Notes under the pieces: generated by a model
What the model saw: the letters and a program-made list of their open reading frames with translations, nothing else
Databases searched by the model: none
What the model was told of the DNA's origin: nothing
In this document: positions 44,820 through 56,865 of the stretch, piece after piece
How positions within the stretch are numbered: position 1 is the stretch's first letter
How the letters are laid out: the number at the start of each line of letters is the position of its first letter
Origin: Siphonodentalium dalli
Taxonomy: Eukaryota; Mollusca; Scaphopoda; Gadilida; Siphonodentaliidae
Direction of reading: 5' to 3'
NCBI GenBank assembly: GCA_032622095.1
Contig: CP136066.1
Span: forward strand, 109,887,319-109,951,318
Length of the DNA: 64,000 nt
Translations under genes and position numbers: made by a program

Positions 44820-46690
44820 TATCGAAATGGCAGTCAGGGAGTGACTGTTGAGGTAGGGTGAATAGTTGTACTATGAGTGGCTATATGGTGATGGGGCCCA
44901 CAGTGAGATGATAGGAATACGTGTATAAGGAGTGGTCATGTGCGAGGTGAATATGTATACATGGAGTGGCTATATGGTAATTGAAGTGGTGTGTGTGTAA
45001 CCCAAATGTCGCTACACAGTTATCTGTGTTGTTTATGTATATATGGAGTGACTGTATGGTCATGTCTGGGATGCACATGTGTACTTTGGGTGGCTGTATT
45101 GTCATGGCTGGGGTATATGTATACATATGTTGGCTGTATGATCACGGGTGGGGTGTATTGACAAATAGGGTAATGTGTATAGGTGTACATGGAATGACTG
45201 TATGGTCATGATTGTTGAAGTGTATATGCATACCTGTACAGCTGGTTGGTCATTGGCTGGCGTGTGAGTATATATGAAGTGACATTGTGTTATGGATGTA
45301 TATGGCATGTCTATGATTTTTTCTGTTACTGATATATTGTCATTGGTGGGTGTATATGTATACAGGGAGTAGATGTGTGATCGCGGCTGGTGTTTATGAG
45401 TATACAGCGAGTGGCTGAATTGCCATGGGTGATGTGTATAAGTAAATATGGAATTTACAAATGGCCATGTGTTAGGGGTATTGGTATATACATTCAATTG
45501 TAGGGTGTATATGTACACCTGGAGTGAATCTATGGACAAGTGTGGGGTGTATACGTATATCGTGAGTGGCTATATGGCTATGTGTATGACAAATATGTAT
45601 ACAGGGAGTGACCATAGCCATATGGCCAATGGTGGAGTGATTATGTATCCAAGGTGTGACTGTGTGTCCACAACTGTGGTGTATGAGTTAACGGTGTATG
45701 GCTGAATTATCATGGGTAATCTGAAAATGCAAGTATGGAGTGCATGGATGGCCGTGTTTACAGGGTATAAGTATATATTGAAAGGCTGTATCACCACGGG
45801 TGTGGCGGTTAGGTAGATGTATACAGTGAATGACCGTATGGCCAAATTGTGGAGTGAATAGGTATACACGGAGTAACTGTACGGTGATACATTTGATATC
45901 TGATTGTCATGGGTGAGGTGTATATTCAAGCCTTGAGTGTGTGAATGGCCGAGTGTGCGGGGTATTGGTATATTAGAAGGGCTGTATGGCCATTGGTGGG
46001 GTTTATATATATATAAATATATATATATATATACTTGGAGTGACTCTATGGTTATGGGTGTGGTGTATATGTATATCTTTAATGGCTAAATGGCCATGTG
46101 TGTGGTATACTAGGTATACAGGGAATAACCTTGAGCCAATGGTGGAGTGAATAGGTATACAAGGAGTGATAGTGTGGTAATACATTTGGTGTACGATTGT
46201 CATGGGTGAGGTGTATATTCAAATCCGGAGTGTATGAATGCCGAGTGTGCGGGGTATTGGTATATATAGGACTGTGCCATAGGGCATGGGTTGTATATGC
46301 ACACTTGGAATGAATATATGGTTATGTGTGTGGTGTATATGTATATATTGAGTGGCTATATGGCCATGGGTGTGGCGACTATGTATACATGGAGTGACTG
46401 TATGGCCAATGGTGGTGTGAACGGGTATGCAAAGTGTGACTGTATGTGGTGTATGCTTGTCATGGGTGAGGTTCGTATTCAAGTCTGGAGTGCATGAATG
46501 GCCGAGTGTGCAGTGTAATGGAATATACAGAAGGGTTTTGTGGCCATTGGCGATGTGTATACTATTTACACATGGAGTGACTCTGGTCAGGAGTGGGGTG
46601 TATATGTATAGCTTGAGTGGTTACATGGTCATGGGTGTGGCCAATATGTATACACGCTCATTCTTTGGTCATGTCCTGACTCACCAGGCA
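44820..46690 (+). repeat. Satellite S (about 43-bp unit), plus orientation
   Basis: About 1.87 kb of degenerate units of the type ggagtgactgtatggtcatg, ggtgtggtgtatatgtatac. An internal TA-rich block is at 46005-46035. The inverted array is at 22735-23360. All open frames here are repeat artefacts. Confidence 0.8.
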
Positions 46691-46729
46691 TAAATAATTA
46701 TAAGTCCAATAATCTTCATTGGAATCAGC

Positions 46730-47480
46730 TGAAAAAATGTAGTTTACCTGAAATATTTGTAATTTTGTAAATATGACCACATATTGTTAATTGGATTATT
46801 TTAGTGGGTTGTAGTTACCTAGGAACCATTGCTAAAGAGACAATGAATGTCTGTGCGATGAAAACCATATAACTATCGATTCCGTGGTAGTACACATAGT
46901 GTTAAGTATTTTCGCCAGGCGTTTAGTGATTTACAAAGTGTTATGACTACTGAAGATTTATGAAAAAAAATTAGGGTGGGTCCCTAGCAGTGGGTTACCA
47001 CCTACTATCCCTAGTAACTCTATATCCGTATACAATATACACTACCTAATGTGTGGGCAATGTTATATGTCATGTAGACTAACTTGGTGTGAGGTTTAGC
47101 CTCGACACGTCACCGAGAAGGCCTCAACATGTCACTGAGAAGAGTAAAAAACATACATTTTCTTGTTCGGGTAGTTGCATAGCAATGGTTGTTATGGACA
47201 ACATGATATAAAATGATGTCACAACCATTGCATGTTATCATACAACTAAATCTCCAATAAACTACTATAGTTTAAATGTTGTAAACCATCCCCATAACAT
47301 ACATTTTATTATTTCGGGTAGTTGCCTAGCAACCGTTGCTGAGGAGAGTCCCATCTAGATGGGCCCTGTATCTGAAAATGATCAGTATGGTACAAGGAAC
47401 ATAATTATATGCCATGTTTCATGCTTTTATCATAAGTTGTGTAATGTTGACACCAAGCGCCCGGACTAGTGTATAGTATA
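46730..47480 (+). repeat. Repeat family C-related units with X-box-like motifs
   Basis: The phrase gggtagttgc.tagcaa..gttg occurs near 47168 and 47317, with a weaker one near 46811. The sequence aaaatgatcagtatggtacaaggaacat, catgcttttatcata continues as in 42180-42300 inverted. GTTGCCTAGCAACC at 47321-47334 is a perfect X-box-like palindrome. Confidence 0.65.
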
Positions 47481-47671
47481 GAGTTAGATACTTATAGTGG
47501 GATCCCTTAAGGCTGAATCGTGGCTTTATTGACTAAAGGATGACAGTTCAAATATATGATGCTCAGTTAAAGGGGACACTTTTTGGTAGGGGTGCCTTGG
47601 TTGGGGTCCCGTGTCGTGATAAAATCAGGTTTCCATGGCAACGGCATCATATATTTGAGAAAACAAATTAA

Positions 47672-48355
47672 TGAAAGGGTCAATGACACTGCAGCTCAAC
47701 TTGGACAGGGGATAATTTCACGTGTTACAGTCAATGGAACGATTATGTATGTGGCAATTTGAAATGTCTAAGTACTAGATATCAACATGAAGAAATATAT
47801 ATAAAGTAAAATCCAATATGGCCGCTGGTGTTCATTTTTTCCAATGAAATTCAAAAACATTTGATAGATCTGGTAAATTAACATCAAGATAAATATGAAG
47901 TTTGGTGATGATCGGACGAGGGAAGTGGACGGTAGTGTGTGCTAAATGATTTAGTAATGCAAAGAGCAAAATGGCTGCCGGTGGCATGTTTATAAAATGA
48001 AATTTGAAAAAATTAGATTACTCCCACCTTGTGGCCATCCCGAAAATCCATGTGAAGTTTAGTGATGATCGGACAAGTAGGGTGTCGTTAGTAGGGTGTA
48101 CCAAAAGGATTTAGTCATACAAAGAGTAAAATCCAAATGGCTGCTGGCGGCCATGTTTTTAACAAATTTCAGAAAATATTGATGACTCCCATCTGGATGT
48201 CACCTCGAAGATCCATATGAAGTTTGGTGACGATCGGATGAGAGATGTGACCTGTTGGGTTTGCTAAAGGAATATGTTGACGAAAACACTGATGCACGGG
48301 GGGACGGCCAACCCATGGCAATATTATTGTTAAAATTTGACTTTTTCAAGTTGAG
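47672..48355 (+). mobile_element. Repeat family D element, copy D1
   Basis: It starts atgaaagggtcaatgacactg with agctcaactt near the end, and finishes with caagttgaggta, so the termini are inverted (AGCTCAACTT type). Inside are three diverged about 160-bp units around aagatggctgctggcggccat (near 47815, 47970 and 48136). A gacggccaacccatggcaat phrase precedes the 3' end, as in D2. No coding was found. Confidence 0.65.
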
Positions 48356-49190
48356 GTAACAATTTATTGGAAATTAATAACTGCCATAAAAAGTATCTGA
48401 TCCGAACTAGTAAAAGACTCGAATGACTATTCAATAGAGAGCAATACTGTTTCAGCAATGTTAACATAATGTTAGCTGTGTGCTGGAACATTGTAAGCAT
48501 TAATTTTGCAAGAACTGATATACATGTAAACCTGTGGGCTTTCAGTTGATAATTTTGGGCCAAATATCTATCGCAAATTCCCCAACTCACAGCTTTCTCT
48601 AATATTGTGGCCTATTTACAGTTGATTGCTCCCTGCTTGGGTGCATGGCCTGCATACCGACACTGTATTCGCTGGTTATTGAATGTAACTGTTGTTCCAA
48701 ATGGCTGCTCTCAATTTTCCAGCACACAGCTAACATTATGTTGAAATTATTGAAGCAGTGTTGCTCTCTAGTAAATAGTCCTTCGAGCCTTTTACTAGTT
48801 CAGATCATGTACTGTTTATGGCAATTATTCATTTCCAATAATTTTTTTATACTTGCGGAGAAACCCTCCTCGAAAACTCTCCCTTCTAAAATATGATTAA
48901 AGTCAACTTTGTGACATTTTTATTGTTATATAATATGCTTGATGTGAACTCAGGTAGCATAGATTATTTCAGGTGGTTTAACAATTAACTATATTTATAT
49001 GTAGGTCCGTCTGGACTTTCCACTTCCTGAGATAGCTCAGGTGTGGAAACCCCTTAAGTCGGGTTTGATCGTGACTTTTGTATCTGTATAAACACAAGGC
49101 TCGTCAGATTGTCAACTGTAAGCTTTGGCTTTTTCAACTGTTCCCCAAATAGTTAATGTCATTGACATAGGAACTATATTTTATCTGGAT
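48356..49190. other. Non-coding stretch with a local inverted repeat
   Basis: 48370-48500 and 48675-48830 are inverted relatives (gaactagtaaaagactcga with cttcgagccttttactagttc, agcacacagctaacat). No gene was seen. Confidence 0.55.
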
Positions 49191-49194
49191 ATAT

Positions 49195-50400
49195 GACCTC
49201 TCATCTTGGCACCCCCTCTAAAAAGTTTCCACTATAACAAAGAAACAGTTATGTGCAGTATCGTGTTTGACCTCTCTCACTGGGGACTCCGTCCAAAAAG
49301 TGTCCATTATAACTACGCAACACATATGTGAAGTTACATGCTTTAGTTACTAAAGTCACAAAATTGCAGTTATTTTGGTCTTGATGGTAATGCATCGTGG
49401 CTTATGTACTGTCACAATTACAATAACGAGGTAATACTTAAAATTCAGATTAAAATGTGATTAAAATGTGCCATATACCAAATTGAACATGGTGATTGGA
49501 CCCAATTTTTTTTGCATTATGATGGGTATTGACTTCCATGGCTAATGCACTAAGGGTATCAGAATATGAAACAACTGACAAACAAATTGCCCAAAATATC
49601 ACATTTTCCCCAATAACCTTGACCTTGGCAACTGACCTTGACCCTCTATGTCTCAGAGGCCCAGACCATTAATTAGTTAGTAATTATTTTTATTTTTATT
49701 CAATTATATGGTGCCGTTGTCATGGAAACCTGAATTTATAACGACATTGGACCCACCCCCACATGGGCACGTCCTCCAAAAAGTTTTCCCTATGACTAAC
49801 CAACATATATTTGTATAAGTTTCATGTTTTAGTCAATAAATTCACAATTCAACCCATTTTGGAAAATGACCACACAATTTAGAGGCCTATATCTCAAGAC
49901 TGCCTTATCGGTTGCAACAATAACACAGTTCTCATTGTAGCCTATATGCTCTAGATTATTTCCGAGTAAAGATAACATATTCAAATCTGATATACAAACT
50001 CAGTGGGTAGAAAATGTATGACCCGATATGAAAAAAAAACAATATTTTGGTCAATGACCTTGACCTTTGTCCTTTGTATATGACATTGACCTCTAGATGT
50101 GAAATCTTCAGTGTCAAATGAAAGCCCACCAAGGTTAGCACCCCATATCAATGCCAACATAGAGTTACCGCATTAAACTTTCTTGATATAGACCATTATA
50201 GGCATATTTTTATACCGGCCAAAAACACTCTCCGTTGCCATGGAAACACACATTTTCCACACTATGCTACACTGCCCCAGTATGCCCCAGCACTGACATA
50301 AACTTCAGATTATGAGCTTTGTGAAAACCTTTGGTAGAATTTGCCCACCAAATTGGTACCATTTTTAATTTTTGGGGAGCCTGGCTCATGGACTATATAT
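49195..50400 (+). repeat. Repeat family C, copy 2 (diverged tandem units)
   Basis: The first part contains diverged units (accccctctaaaaagtttcc, actccgtccaaaaagtgtcc, cgtcctccaaaaagttttcc near 49210, 49285 and 49770). The second part, 49850-50400, is the reverse complement of 41620-42140. It carries tgaccttgacctt twice (about 49617 and 50057). Confidence 0.7.
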
Positions 50401-51600
50401 ATAAATCTCCGAAAACAAAAATTCTAAAGCATTAAACGATTTGCTATATTTCCAGGGCATATATTTCATCTGATTTTGCTTATTGCTGATATATACTTTT
50501 TCAAGAGAATCCAGGGTAATTTGTGAGAATATTTACGAGAATCTAGAATTGGATTCTCGCCGAAATATAAGCCCAGTGTGCCTGAAGTGTGCCTAAATGG
50601 CATAAATTGTACCGTGGTTCCCATGTTCGCCAAAGTGGCATAAATTTATTTCAGGATAATCATACTAATAGGCATTCATTTATATCACTGATATCAGGAC
50701 AAAAAATAGCCATTTCCATTGCATGGAACAGAAAAGAGCGTTATTGTTTATCGGTGTTGTTTTTGGAAGTGGTGGTAGTTCAATTTTATACGTTTCGACC
50801 CCCAATAAGTATTTCCGAACAAATGAATTATTAACAAGCGTGACATGACATCATTGACGAAGATAATTAACACCGATCTACGAGAAGTAGCCAAATACCT
50901 TAAGGTAATTGACAGTCTTTCGGCTGCTATTATCTGATTATTGATAATCTCATGTTGGTATCCTGCTTCTCTATAGGAATCAGATTGCATTTCTAGAGTC
51001 GGGGAGCGAGTACACCGTGGAATGCTAAAGGTGAAGGTAACTGAAGAATGACCTTCACCTGATACATGCGACACGTTATTAAAGGATGACATCCCGTTTA
51101 TTTGATTTGTACATAATATCTAAATGACTAAATTTAGCAATCGCAGAAAATGGCAACACGCCAACTACTAGAGTAACACAACAAAGGATTATTGAAATCT
51201 CCGATTATACAAATAAACTTCGCAGGTGCGGTGGATATTTGCAGACCTGATCTTAACCATCGTGTTATCAACACAAAATAGACTATTATTTATCAAATGA
51301 CATCGCCATCATAAATTAAATAAATGAAACAAGTCAATACAAATTTCTCTGTCTGGACTGATAATAGGGATTTTAGGTGAAAATGTCATATTCAAGTACA
51401 ATGTTTATAGTTAGTCTCATATGAAAGATTATGAATCGCAGATCACAAAACTTTTTACAGAACAAAAAAATTCCATCTAGTTTCCTAGTTATAGTTAATC
51501 GAAGGTCGAAAAACCACTGATATTTTTTGTCACGTGGGCCTCAGTGCATTATGACTAAATAGGCTGAAGAGGAACGGCCCCAAAATGGGTGTTTTTGGGT
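50401..51600. other. Non-coding stretch
   Basis: An AAAGAGCG motif occurs near 50733 (aaaagagcgttattg). Short repeats (attctcgccgaaatataagc) near 50550 and open frames without recognised domains are present. No gene is supported. Confidence 0.4.
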
Positions 51601-51914
51601 ACTTTTTCGGAATAAATTTTGCTTTAATTTTGCATAACTTAACAAATATTTGACGGATTATGCTGAAATTTGGTACCATACCTTCGGGATAGATTTTCAC
51701 ATATGTCAAGGTTTTCGCGAACATCACACCATGTGAACTTGCCTAATTTGCATATTATATATCTAGTTGCCGAGACTAATGAGCTGGAAATTTAATGTGA
51801 AAGCAAACAAATACCACAATAATGAATGTAATATGGGTCTATTTCGATGATAAGGGGGCATTTTTGATCTTTAAACAATAATTTGTCCATTATAATACCA
51901 AATTTATGTATGAA
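51601..51914 (+). repeat. Repeat family E, copy E1
   Basis: It matches E2 and E3 over about 310 bp (aataaattttgctttaattt, catatgtcaaggt, acatcacaccatgtga, ataccaaatttatgtatgaat). It is cut on its right side by element D2. Confidence 0.85.
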
Positions 51915-53238
51915 TGAAAGTGTCAATGACACTGTAGCTCAACTTGGAAAGGGAATAATTTAATGTATTACAGTCAATGGAGCGATTATGAATGTGGAAA
52001 GTTGAATGTCTAATACTAGTTTATAGACATGAAGAGAAAAGTAAAATCCAAGATGGCTGCTGACGGCCATGTCTTCGGCCGAATGACCCCAAAATGATTG
52101 TATCTCACCCGCATGTCATCGTTAACATCCATGACAAATTTTATGACGATCAGACTAAAGGTACGACCTGTAGCCCATGCTAAAGAATTTAGTCATACAA
52201 AGAGTAAAATCCAAGATGGCTGCTGGCGGCCATGCTTTTTGGACAAATGACCCCAAAATGACTCGTTCCCATCTACATGTCATTGCTAACATCCATGACA
52301 AATTTTATGATGATCAGACTAAAGGTACGACCTGTAGCCCGTGCTAAAGAATTTAGTCATACAAAGAGTAAAATCCAAGATGGCTGCAGCGGTCATTTTT
52401 TTTGGCCGAATGACCCCAAAATTAATCGTTCCCATCTACATGTCAATATTAACATCCATGATAAATTTTATGATGATCAGACGAACAGTACGACCTGTAG
52501 CCTGTGCTAATGGATTGAATTTTGAAATCAAAGATGGCCACTGGCGGCCATGTTTTTCATCCAAATGACCCCAAAATGACTCGTTCCCATCTAGATTCCA
52601 ATTTCAACAGCCACGAAAAATTTCATGATGATCAGACTCAAGGTACGACCTGTAGTCCGTGCTAAAGGATTTAGTCATACAAAGAGTAAAATCCAAGATG
52701 GCTTCTGGTGGCCATGTTTTTTGGCCGAATGACCCCAAAATGACTCGTTCCCATCTACATGTCATTATTAACATTCATGACAAATTTTATGATGATCAGA
52801 CTAAAGGTACGACCTGTAGCCTGTGCTAAAGGATTTAGTCATGCAAAGAGCAAAATCTAAGATGGCTGCCGGCGGCCATGTTTTTTGGCCAAATGACCCC
52901 AAAATTACTCGTTCCCATCTACATGTCAATATTAACATCCATGACAAATTTCATGACAATAAGACGAACGGTACAGCATGTAGCCCGTGATAATGGATTG
53001 AATTTTGAAATCCAAGATGGCCACTGGCGGCCATGTTTTTTTTCCGAATGACCCCAAAATGACTCGTTCCCATCTACATGTCAATGTCAACATCCAGGAC
53101 AAATTTCATAATAATCGGACCAAAGGTACGAACTGTAGCCCGTGCTAAAGGAAATTGTTGACGCATCACGCACACACGGACGACGGATACCAAGCCATGG
53201 CAATAGCTCAAACTTTACAAAGTAAAGTTGAGCTAATA
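51915..53238 (+). mobile_element. Repeat family D element, copy D2 with seven internal units
   Basis: It is bounded by tagctcaacttgg on the left and aagttgagcta on the right. It contains seven about 163-bp units, each with aagatggc(t/c)..(t/g)ggcggccatg, ggccgaatgaccccaaaatga and tacgacctgtagcc. Their cores are near 52050, 52213, 52377, 52530, 52694, 52858 and 53015. It has inserted into the family E array after tatgtatgaat. An aat string at both ends may be the target duplication. No transposase frame exists. Confidence 0.75.
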
Positions 53239-53955
53239 AGTAATAATAGATATGCAAATTAAGCCACGCCCACTTTTTCGCAATAAATTTTGCTTTAATT
53301 TTGCATAACTTAAAAAATATTTGACGGATTAAGCTGAAATTTGGTACATATCTTCGGGATAGATTTTCACATATGCCAAGGTCATCGCGAACATCACACC
53401 ATGTGACCTTATCTAATTTGCATATTATATATCTAGTTACCGAGACTAATGAGCTGGAAATTTAATGTGAAAGCAAACAAATACCACAATAATGAATGTA
53501 ATATGGGTCTATTTCGATGATAAGGGGTGATCTTTATTCTTTAAACAATAATTTGACCATTATAATACCAAATTTATGTATGAATAAGTAAAAATGGATA
53601 TGCAAATTAGGCCACGCCCACTTTTTCACAATAAAGTTTGCTTTAAGTTTGCATAACTTAAAAAATATTTGACGGATTAAGCTGAAATTAGGTACATATC
53701 TTCGGGATAGATTTTCACATATGCCAAGGTCATCGCGAACATCACACCATGTGACCTTATCTAATTTGCATCTAATTTGCATATTATATATCTAGTTACC
53801 GAGACTAATGAGATGGAAAATTAATGTGAAAGCAAACAAATACCATAATAATGAAGGTAATATGGGTCTATTTCGATGCAAAAAGGTCATTTATGATCTT
53901 TAACCAATAATTTGTCCATTATGATTATCATACCAAATTTATCTATGAATAATTA
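53239..53955 (+). repeat. Repeat family E, copies E2 and E3 in tandem
   Basis: Two units of about 350-365 bp (53239-53587 and 53588-53955) begin with atatgcaaatta.gccacgcccac and end with ccaaatttat.tatgaat. They are nearly identical over most of their length. With E1 this gives three E units, split by D2. Confidence 0.88.
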
Positions 53956-54935
53956 ATAATAGATATGCAAAGTAGGCCAAGAAACAACTACATGTACATG
54001 TATAGTTAGGTTTACTATATGCTAATAGTATCAGGAGACTTTTGAACCATTTTCAGAGACATTGATAAAAACCAATGACATTTATGAGTTATACCTACTT
54101 GTAGTCTATGCTTATGAACTATGGAACAATATGGTTTACATATAATAGTGCTGTGTTTAATTAATAATTAATCAACTATATTGAATAATCATGACAGCCC
54201 TACCATTTGAAGTTTATTTGGAAAAAAATTCTGTCTGGCTGACAGATATAAGTAAACCATGAAGAGACGCTCGCCATCTCTGGTTCAACCATTTTCCTGC
54301 CCATTGGCAGTTATTGTACTTGCATATGTTCTGCCCCGTAAATTCTTCAAACATCCCATTGGGCCCAAAAACATCTCCCACCAGACCTCAGCGACTGGGT
54401 CCACTGCCGTGAGGCCAACCAACCCAGCCCAAAGGCAGTGTATACTCCGCACGAGGCCTGGTGCCCGGCTGGTGGGACCAGCATAGTATGTAATATAATT
54501 GGTGTGTCGTGACATGGCCTGTCGACTGATAAAACATTGGATCTCGCTTCCATCAACCTCTCGATATATAAAAGTCATATCTTCAAAATTTGAAAACAAT
54601 AGCCAATAATATTTAGTGTGATTTTAAATGATAATTTCTTCATATTTGACAGGATTGTGTAAAAGATGTAGCTGAAGGCACTGGAAATTAATTATTCATT
54701 TAACGCAGTGAATTATTTGGCCTGGAATATAAAGCTGGGATTATACTGAAATAATTACATTCACTTCATTCTCTATAGACGTACAAGTATTTTGTCATTG
54801 ATTTATAAAATGCTATCAAATGTATTTAAGTAGGATAATTACAGAAGGTCAGAAGTGAACTTACAAAGTTCCAAATATTAAAAATTTAATGATATTTCCA
54901 GCTTAAATGCACTGTGATGTAATTATAAATAATGA
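53956..54935. other. Non-coding stretch
   Basis: Part 54259-54480 is relatively G/C-rich (catcccattgggccc, ggtgcccggctggtggg), with overlapping open frames on both strands but no recognised domain. The rest is A/T-rich. Confidence 0.4.
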
Positions 54936-55045
54936 TCTTTGTTTCCTAATGTAATAACACAGTTTAAAGGCATCATGTGGAATACAAAATGTTTGTGATT
55001 CGGTATGATTCCTTTAAACTGTGTTATTACATTAGGAAACAAAGA
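54936..55045. repeat. Perfect 35-bp inverted repeat with a 40-bp spacer
   Basis: 54936-54970 and 55011-55045 are exact reverse complements (tctttgtttcctaatg ... cagtttaaagg). The spacer has no visible motif. Perfect identity suggests a recent origin. Confidence 0.95.
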
Positions 55046-55135
55046 CTATTTCCAGTTAAGTGTAAAAGTACATGTAACTGTTAGAGCATATGTTAGGATA
55101 CAATAATTTATATGCATGTGGCAGGATAATGAGCG

Positions 55136-55988
55136 TATCTGGAGATGTCGGCCCGCGCGAAGACGGCCCCATATGAAGACGGCCCCATTAATGTAGATGG
55201 GCAGACAGTATTGTCATGCGTCTGACAAATATATATCATATATAGAGGATCTCACATGAGTTCCTATTTTATACGGAATTTATCAACCGAGTTCACTAAA
55301 TTCGATTTGAGCCGAAGTTTACCGAGGCTCAAATAGAATTTAGAGGACGAGGTTGATAAATTACGTATAAAATAGGACGAGTGTGAGATACCTTTTATCA
55401 CATGATCAAATAAACCCGAAGCAACGCGAAATATTCATCGAAAACAACAATCATAAACTACAGCGATCGCAAGTTATTTGAAGAACGCCGTGACGTCACC
55501 GCACGCGCTGATATTAAACGTGTCTATTACCGATAATTATGAAACTGCTTTTATGGCCAAATTATGTGATAAATATATTTATAAAAAACAATGATATACC
55601 GGTATATAGTTGCCTACAGACAATGAAAGAAAGCTGGTAAGTACTGTTGATTGCTGCTTAGCGAATGAAGCCATTAGTTCAAATATTTAACGTATGGAAG
55701 CTGTATAGAGACAGAGATTTGACAACAAGCCAGCTACTCCATAGGGTCGCCGAGATTTCGGCACCCTATATAACTGACAACACAGTGACAGTGACAACGA
55801 CGACGTTTGAATTTATTGTTAATTGTATTAATATAATCTTGTCATTATTATTATTAGTTTCATATTTCATATCATCATATAAATTAAAAAACGATTTAAA
55901 ACAATGTTTCTGTTATATATGGGGCCGACTTCGTGCGGGGCCGTCATCGTATGAGGCCAACTTCGCACGGGGCCGACTTCTCCTGTAT
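55136..55988. mobile_element. Foldback element FB2 with inverted arrays of 16-bp units
   Basis: The left end (55144-55188) has about two and a half units of GCGCGAAGACGGCCCC type. The right end (55920-55984) has about four units of the complement (GCACGAAGTCGGCCCC type). Outer ends ctggagatgtcggccc and the complement caggagaagtcggccc are inverted. The core contains a palindrome (55251-55387) and a TGACGTCA site (55491-55498). A clear target duplication was not found. A 109-codon frame at 55665 runs into the right array and is not a known protein. Confidence 0.65.
55251..55387. repeat. Near-perfect palindrome, about 62-bp arms
   Basis: The left arm ctcaca...tcctattttatacg, aatttatcaacc, taaattc.atttgagcc pairs with the right arm through most of its length. 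The loop is about 12 bases. It lies inside FB2. Confidence 0.88.
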
Positions 55989-56820
55989 TCATAAAGAGCC
56001 CTGCAGTTAGAGAAGGTTGACTCTAACACATCAGCGACTGATAGTGATACATGTTTTATATCAGTCACTGATTTTGCCTGTAGTACCAACCCAAATTAAC
56101 AACTCACTACAGGACATGTTTAAATAAAAAAAAACACCTCAACTCAAGAATAAGGTAAAGGTATTATTCCAGATTCTTATATAAATCATAATCCCCATGT
56201 AAAAATGTCATTCTAATTAAAAATCAGTTAGGCCTAGCCCTAGAAGTAGTACACACTTATCAAGCCACACTCAATGGCACTTGTCAGATGTTGATTTTGT
56301 TTCTTCTTAAAAATTTCAATTTACTTTCATTTTCAACTTGCAATTGAATTGTGCAAAGATTGGGTTAACTTAAATACATTTCTGACTGAAGTTTTACTGC
56401 CATTAGCCGATGATTAGGAATGAATAAATACTCGAGAAAAACAATTAATCAATATCCACCAGCGTCATAGTACACAAACACGCACAGTTGTTAACGTTTC
56501 TTCTTATAAATTTGCATTTGTTTACAAACAATGCCGAGTCAAAACGGGGAATTCCCTGCCATTCCAATGTTCGACTCCGAGTCCAACCAAGTTGACCTAC
56601 TCATTTTCACGCGATAACAGCCGCTGAGCGAAGTTATTTTAGCTGACAAAACTATTAAACATCGGATTAATAATGGATGCAACCTCATCAACTTATCATT
56701 ACGCATGCATACAGTGCCTTATTTGCCTAAAATACGACAGCAAATCATTGCACCGACACAAGAGAATGGAATAACAGTGATAATAAAAATGGCGACGTCT
56801 TCATGAAATTCTATCATTTC
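55989..56820. other. Non-coding stretch
   Basis: No gene is recognised. A cactgattttgcctgtag / atcagcgactgatagtg patch forms a small hairpin near 56030-56075. The sequence ataaaaatggcgacg near 56785 resembles a YY1 core. Confidence 0.4.
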
Positions 56821-56865
56821 TGCGCATGCGCAAGAAAATTCCAAATAAGGTGTTGCCATATAAGG
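56821..56865 (+). promoter_or_regulatory. NRF1-like site followed by two CArG-like boxes, group 1
   Basis: TGCGCATGCGCA (56821-56832) matches the NRF1 consensus. CCAAATAAGG (56841-56850) and CCATATAAGG (56856-56865) match the CC(A/T)6GG box bound by SRF, with starts 15 bp apart. The same arrangement recurs 287 bp downstream. Function is an inference from motifs, as no gene start is visible nearby. Confidence 0.35.

Noticed and set aside
44881-46693. Thr/His/Tyr-rich open frames on both strands (also 22779-23331)
   Set aside because: All come from the 43-bp satellite S.
54259-54599. Overlapping open frames on both strands in a G/C-rich patch
   Set aside because: No recognised domain, frames overlap on opposite strands, and there are no exon signals.
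55665-55994. A 109-codon membrane protein
   Set aside because: It has one hydrophobic stretch but runs into the terminal array of foldback element FB2. No family resemblance or splice context is seen.
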